Shown here: in pieces, positions 6,959 to 9,088 of the stretch | Numbering within the stretch: the stretch's first letter is position 1 | Layout: each line of letters begins with the position of its first letter | Assembly: GCA_003233295.1 (NCBI GenBank) | Contig: QILJ01000516.1 | Coordinates: 1-9,088 of the forward strand | Source of the DNA: Ignavibacteria bacterium | GTDB lineage: Bacteria > Bacteroidota > Ignavibacteria > Ignavibacteriales > Melioribacteraceae | Direction: 5' to 3' | Length of the DNA: 9,088 nt | Made by a program: the position numbers and the translations under genes | The notes under the pieces: generated by a model | The model's input: the letters and a program-made list of their open reading frames with translations, nothing else | Databases searched by the model: none | Told to the model about the DNA's origin: nothing

Positions 6959-7492
6959 ATGGAACAAAGTAAGAAAACAGTAACTTTAATAATAGCAATA
7001 GCTTTGATAGCATTAACATCTAGTATATTTGCACAAGATTACTGGTGTAATGATCGTGACGGATATGGTATGAACTGGTGGAACACGAACTTGCCATCAC
7101 AGTATCAATTGTCAGCAGATCAGGTGGTAAAGTTAAATGAATACCGAGCAGGTTTTGACCAAAAAATTGTTCCTTTACAAAAAGAATTACGAGCATTCCA
7201 AATTGAAATGAGAGGATATGTTAATAGAAACAATGCAGACCCGGCAAAGGTGAAAGAGTATCGTAATCAAATCAGAGACATACAAGATCAGATAGCCGAT
7301 ATTCGTATTGATGCAAGGAAAAATATGAATAGTATATTTACGGATGAACAACAAGGTTATTTCAACGATACGAGAGTAGGCTGGTGGGATGGTTTCTATG
7401 GTAGATGCGGTTGGGATTATGAAGATATGATGTATGATACTGATTACGGTTACAATGGAAGATCAGGACATAGAGGAAATGGTTGCTGGTAA
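6959..7492 (+). CDS. Periplasmic ZraP/Spy-like (LTxxQ) protein
   Basis: An exported 177-residue protein of the Spy/CpxP/ZraP type, small helical periplasmic chaperones or metal-binding proteins. Signal peptide 1-25 (cut near SSIFA-QD). Two LTxxQ-like motifs frame the helical core: LSADQ 51-55 and FTDEQ 127-131. Between them is a charged helical hairpin rich in Lys, Arg, Glu and Gln (68-125). The ends resemble E. coli ZraP: an N-terminal Trp/Gly/Cys segment (YWCND..GMNWW) and a Gly/Tyr tail ending GNGCW. Cysteines are C30, C150 and C176. ZraP binds Zn and restrains ZraSR. Here the gene lies next to a ZraSR-like pair and behind a sigma54-like promoter, supporting the same job. A good AGGAG (6946-6950) lies 8 bases before the start. 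It could instead be a generic Spy-like chaperone. Confidence 0.82.
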   Translation: MEQSKKTVTLIIAIALIALTSSIFAQDYWCNDRDGYGMNWWNTNLPSQYQLSADQVVKLNEYRAGFDQKIVPLQKELRAFQIEMRGYVNRNNADPAKVKEYRNQIRDIQDQIADIRIDARKNMNSIFTDEQQGYFNDTRVGWWDGFYGRCGWDYEDMMYDTDYGYNGRSGHRGNGCW

Positions 7493-7503
7493 TATTAAGT
7501 AAT

Positions 7504-7534
7504 GAAAGGCATTAGATCGATGTTAATGCCTTTC
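7504..7534 (+). terminator. Hairpin terminator after the ZraP-like gene
   Basis: A perfect 11-bp stem, GAAAGGCATTA (7504-7514) with TAATGCCTTTC (7524-7534), around a 9-base loop starts 12 bases after the stop codon. The tail (TCCTTAAT) is only mildly T-rich, so termination strength is uncertain. Confidence 0.65.
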
Positions 7535-7550
7535 TCCTTAATAAAAAAAA

Positions 7551-7591
7551 TGAAGATAATTTTGAACTTATTACTACTCTTCAATTTTTTT
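7551..7591. terminator. Weak second stem with T-run, possible terminator
   Basis: TGAAGA (7551-7556) pairs with TCTTCA (7578-7583) across a long 21-base loop. It is flanked by an A-run (7543-7550) and followed by seven Ts (7585-7591). It may back up the preceding hairpin or act on leftward transcripts. The short stem and long loop make it weak. Confidence 0.3.
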
Positions 7592-7648
7592 ATGTATACA
7601 AGAAAAAACTAATAAGCATAATTCTTTAATAGTAAGTGAAATATTGAT

Positions 7649-8110
7649 ATGGAAAATGTAGAAAATAAAACACTTAAAGAGGTCTCGGTTTTAACAATAG
7701 GAATGGCAGTAAAACTAACCGGGGTTTCAGCGCAGACTCTTAGAGCTTACGAACGGTTTGGTTTAGTACTTCCTACGAGATCAAATAAAAAACAAAGGCT
7801 TTATTCATTTGAGGATATTGAGAGGATCAAAGAAATAAGAGAGGGCCTTAAAGAACATAAAATAGGAGTTACGGCTCTTCGATCAATGATTTCTATGATT
7901 CCCTGCTGGAATATAAAAGGATGTTCCGAAAGTGATAGAGCTAATTGTGCCGTTTTTGAGGATGAACTTGCTCCTTGCTGGACTTATAAACATTATAATA
8001 ATTTTTGTGCTGATCTGTTATGCAGAGATTGTGAAGTTTACAAGTTGAATTATAATTATACTAAAGCAAGAAAAACAATTTTGAAGGAACTATATAGAAA
8101 TAACAGATAA
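7649..8110 (+). CDS. MerR-family regulator with cysteine-rich C-terminal domain
   Basis: A 153-residue DNA-binding regulator. The N-terminal MerR winged helix-turn-helix (14-80) shows LTIGMAVKLTGVSAQTLRAYERFGL followed by R-x-YSFEDIERIKEI and a HKIGV hinge, closest in style to HspR/MerR stress regulators. The usual long dimerisation coiled coil is shortened. In its place is a compact domain with seven Cys (86, 92, 100, 110, 120, 125, 128), including two CW pairs (86-87 and 110-111) and a CRDC-EVY end. This resembles the 'two-CW' Cys-rich modules seen in various bacterial proteins. A bound metal or a redox signal is a reasonable inference. The start has a weak Shine-Dalgarno sequence. It is the first gene after the hairpin, so it begins its own unit. 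The dyads downstream at 8140-8194 are candidate operators. The specific ligand cannot be read from the sequence. Confidence 0.87.
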   Translation: MENVENKTLKEVSVLTIGMAVKLTGVSAQTLRAYERFGLVLPTRSNKKQRLYSFEDIERIKEIREGLKEHKIGVTALRSMISMIPCWNIKGCSESDRANCAVFEDELAPCWTYKHYNNFCADLLCRDCEVYKLNYNYTKARKTILKELYRNNR

Positions 8111-8139
8111 GTTGGAAAGTTTTAAAAATTATGCTCTAA

Positions 8140-8194
8140 TTTTTTGTGACAAAAAAAATAAAATAAAAATGTCACTAAACTAAAATTGATGACA
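8140..8194. promoter_or_regulatory. Cluster of GTGACA dyads before the secreted-protein gene
   Basis: Three related motifs: TGTGACA at 8145-8151 inside the palindrome TTTTTTGT-G-ACAAAAAA (8140-8156); the inverted copy TGTCAC at 8170-8175; and TGACA at 8190-8194. GTGACA-N18-TGTCAC and TGTCA-N15-TGACA are thus overlapping inverted repeats sharing the middle element. They lie between the MerR-type gene and the downstream gene, as expected for operators. No clear -10/-35 could be fixed. Confidence 0.38.
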
Positions 8195-8258
8195 CTATGT
8201 TAGTAAAGATTAGAAAATACTTTATTAACTAACTATTAACAAACTTAAAGGTGTAAAA

Positions 8259-9088
8259 ATGAAAAAATTATTAACTCTATTGCTGGTCTTTAGTTTAGCC
8301 ACAATATTTTATGCGCAAGGTATGCACGATGGCGGTGGAATGCATGATGATTGGGCAAATGATGATACTCTCACAACAGTTTCTGTAACAGGTACTGCGA
8401 TAGTTGATTCAAGTATGATGAATCCGATGTATTATTTAGATGAAGATGGTGACGGTACAGCAGATTATCATTTGAATTTTGGTCCTTACTGGTATCAGCC
8501 AGATAGCAGCAGCGCAGTAAGACCGAATAATGGAGATATGGTTACGATCAAGGGCGGTGTAGAGAATGATGACAATATGAATATAAATACAATTATTGTA
8601 TATGAAATAGATGGTGAATTCTGGCGAGATCCGATGATTCCTTCATGGAATAATATGGGCGGTCATTCGCATATGGGTGGTCATCACGGCGATAACTGCA
8701 AAGGATTCACATCCGAATGGGATAATAATAAAACTATGGTGGATACAGCCCTTAATGGAACTGTGTATGTTGACACAACATATTTTATGGATGAATATTA
8801 TCTAGATACAGATAATGATCAAGTTCCTGATTTCATGCTGAACTTCGGACCGCCTTGGTATGTGCCGGCTTCAGGCGCTGAAAGACCGAATGACGGTGAC
8901 GCTATCTCAATCAAAGGAAAATTAATGAGCGATAATATGTTCCCGATGGTAATTGTATATGAGTTGAATGGTGTTGAGTGGAGAGATTCTTCTACAATGG
9001 GTGATCAATTCGGAGGTAGATGGTTCCATAAAGATATGGCATCTCCTGAAAAGATTTATTCTCCATTCGATAACGAAGATTGGATGAA
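8259..9088 (+). CDS. Secreted two-repeat protein with acidic Ca-loop-like and NFGPxWY motifs, 3' partial
   Basis: The ORF is open to the right edge, with 276 codons visible. Signal peptide 1-19 (MKKLLTLLLVFSLATIFYA-Q). A module occurs twice. Copy 1 (about 40-124) has DEDGDGTAD 61-69, NFGPYWY 73-79, RPNNGD 88-93 and FWRD 121-124. Copy 2 (about 164-243) has DTDNDQVPD 183-191, NFGPPWY 195-201, RPNDGD 209-214 and EWRD 240-243. The DxDxDG-type loops suggest Ca binding, and the surrounding beta-rich sequence suggests a small barrel fold. The linkers are His/Met/Gly-rich (GMHDGGGMHDD 21-31; GGHSHMGGHHGD 134-145), which could bind Cu, Zn or similar. Start ATG with AAAGGTG (8247-8253) just upstream. 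I recognise the style from Ignavibacteria-like genomes but no named family. It is probably periplasmic or surface-bound. The downstream end is outside the window. Confidence 0.85.
   Translation, partial: MKKLLTLLLVFSLATIFYAQGMHDGGGMHDDWANDDTLTTVSVTGTAIVDSSMMNPMYYLDEDGDGTADYHLNFGPYWYQPDSSSAVRPNNGDMVTIKGGVENDDNMNINTIIVYEIDGEFWRDPMIPSWNNMGGHSHMGGHHGDNCKGFTSEWDNNKTMVDTALNGTVYVDTTYFMDEYYLDTDNDQVPDFMLNFGPPWYVPASGAERPNDGDAISIKGKLMSDNMFPMVIVYELNGVEWRDSSTMGDQFGGRWFHKDMASPEKIYSPFDNEDWM

Noticed and set aside
7593..7600. TGTATACA palindrome as a regulator site upstream of the MerR gene.
   Set aside because: An eight-base palindrome in AT-rich DNA is expected by chance, and no second copy or promoter was found nearby.
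1..9088. CRISPR arrays, tRNA or rRNA genes, transposases or insertion-sequence ends.
   Set aside because: None were seen. The only tandem repeat is the 18-bp duplication, and the dyads are isolated.

Overview
The window is AT-rich bacterial DNA. It carries a compact heavy-metal transport and sensing operon, the sigma54-type regulon it probably controls, and a second small transcription unit. Short intergenic gaps, mostly weak Shine-Dalgarno sequences, signal peptides ending in 'FAQ/YAQ', and the secreted two-repeat protein at the right end suggest the Bacteroidota/Ignavibacteria (Chlorobi-group) lineage. That placement is inferred from style; no marker gene is present.

Left part (1-5982, all +): four genes are packed head to tail. 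They are an FTR1-family permease whose 5' part lies outside the window, a P1B-2 type (Zn/Cd/Pb) P-type ATPase with an N-terminal HMA domain, a membrane PAS-histidine kinase, and an NtrC-family response regulator with REC, AAA+ and Fis-HTH domains. Junctions are a 1-base stop/start contact or 20-base gap, a 4-base ATGA overlap, and a 3-base gap. An FTR1 permease beside a CPC-type exporter recalls the lead-resistance (pbr) loci. The kinase/regulator pair has the architecture of ZraS/ZraR (HydH/HydG), which answers to Zn and Pb in enterobacteria.

Middle part (5983-7492): a 613-base gap holds what looks like a bidirectional sigma54 control region. Two dyads with NtrC-like geometry (6-N5-6, centres 41 bp apart) lie between a -24/-12-like element pointing right (6545-6559) and another pointing left (6175-6190). 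The right-hand element precedes a one-helix double zinc-ribbon protein and a ZraP/Spy-like periplasmic protein. The left-hand one precedes a 45-residue two-helix membrane protein with a clear Shine-Dalgarno sequence. This resembles the zraP-zraSR arrangement, with the regulator-type genes here co-transcribed with the transporters and with two extra small proteins. The system-level reading is inference from motifs.

Right part (7493-9088): after a strong hairpin there is a MerR-family regulator with a seven-cysteine C-terminal domain, a 148-base gap with GTGACA-type dyads, and a secreted protein with two copies of a module (acidic Ca-loop-like segment plus NFGPxWY). That protein runs off the right edge.
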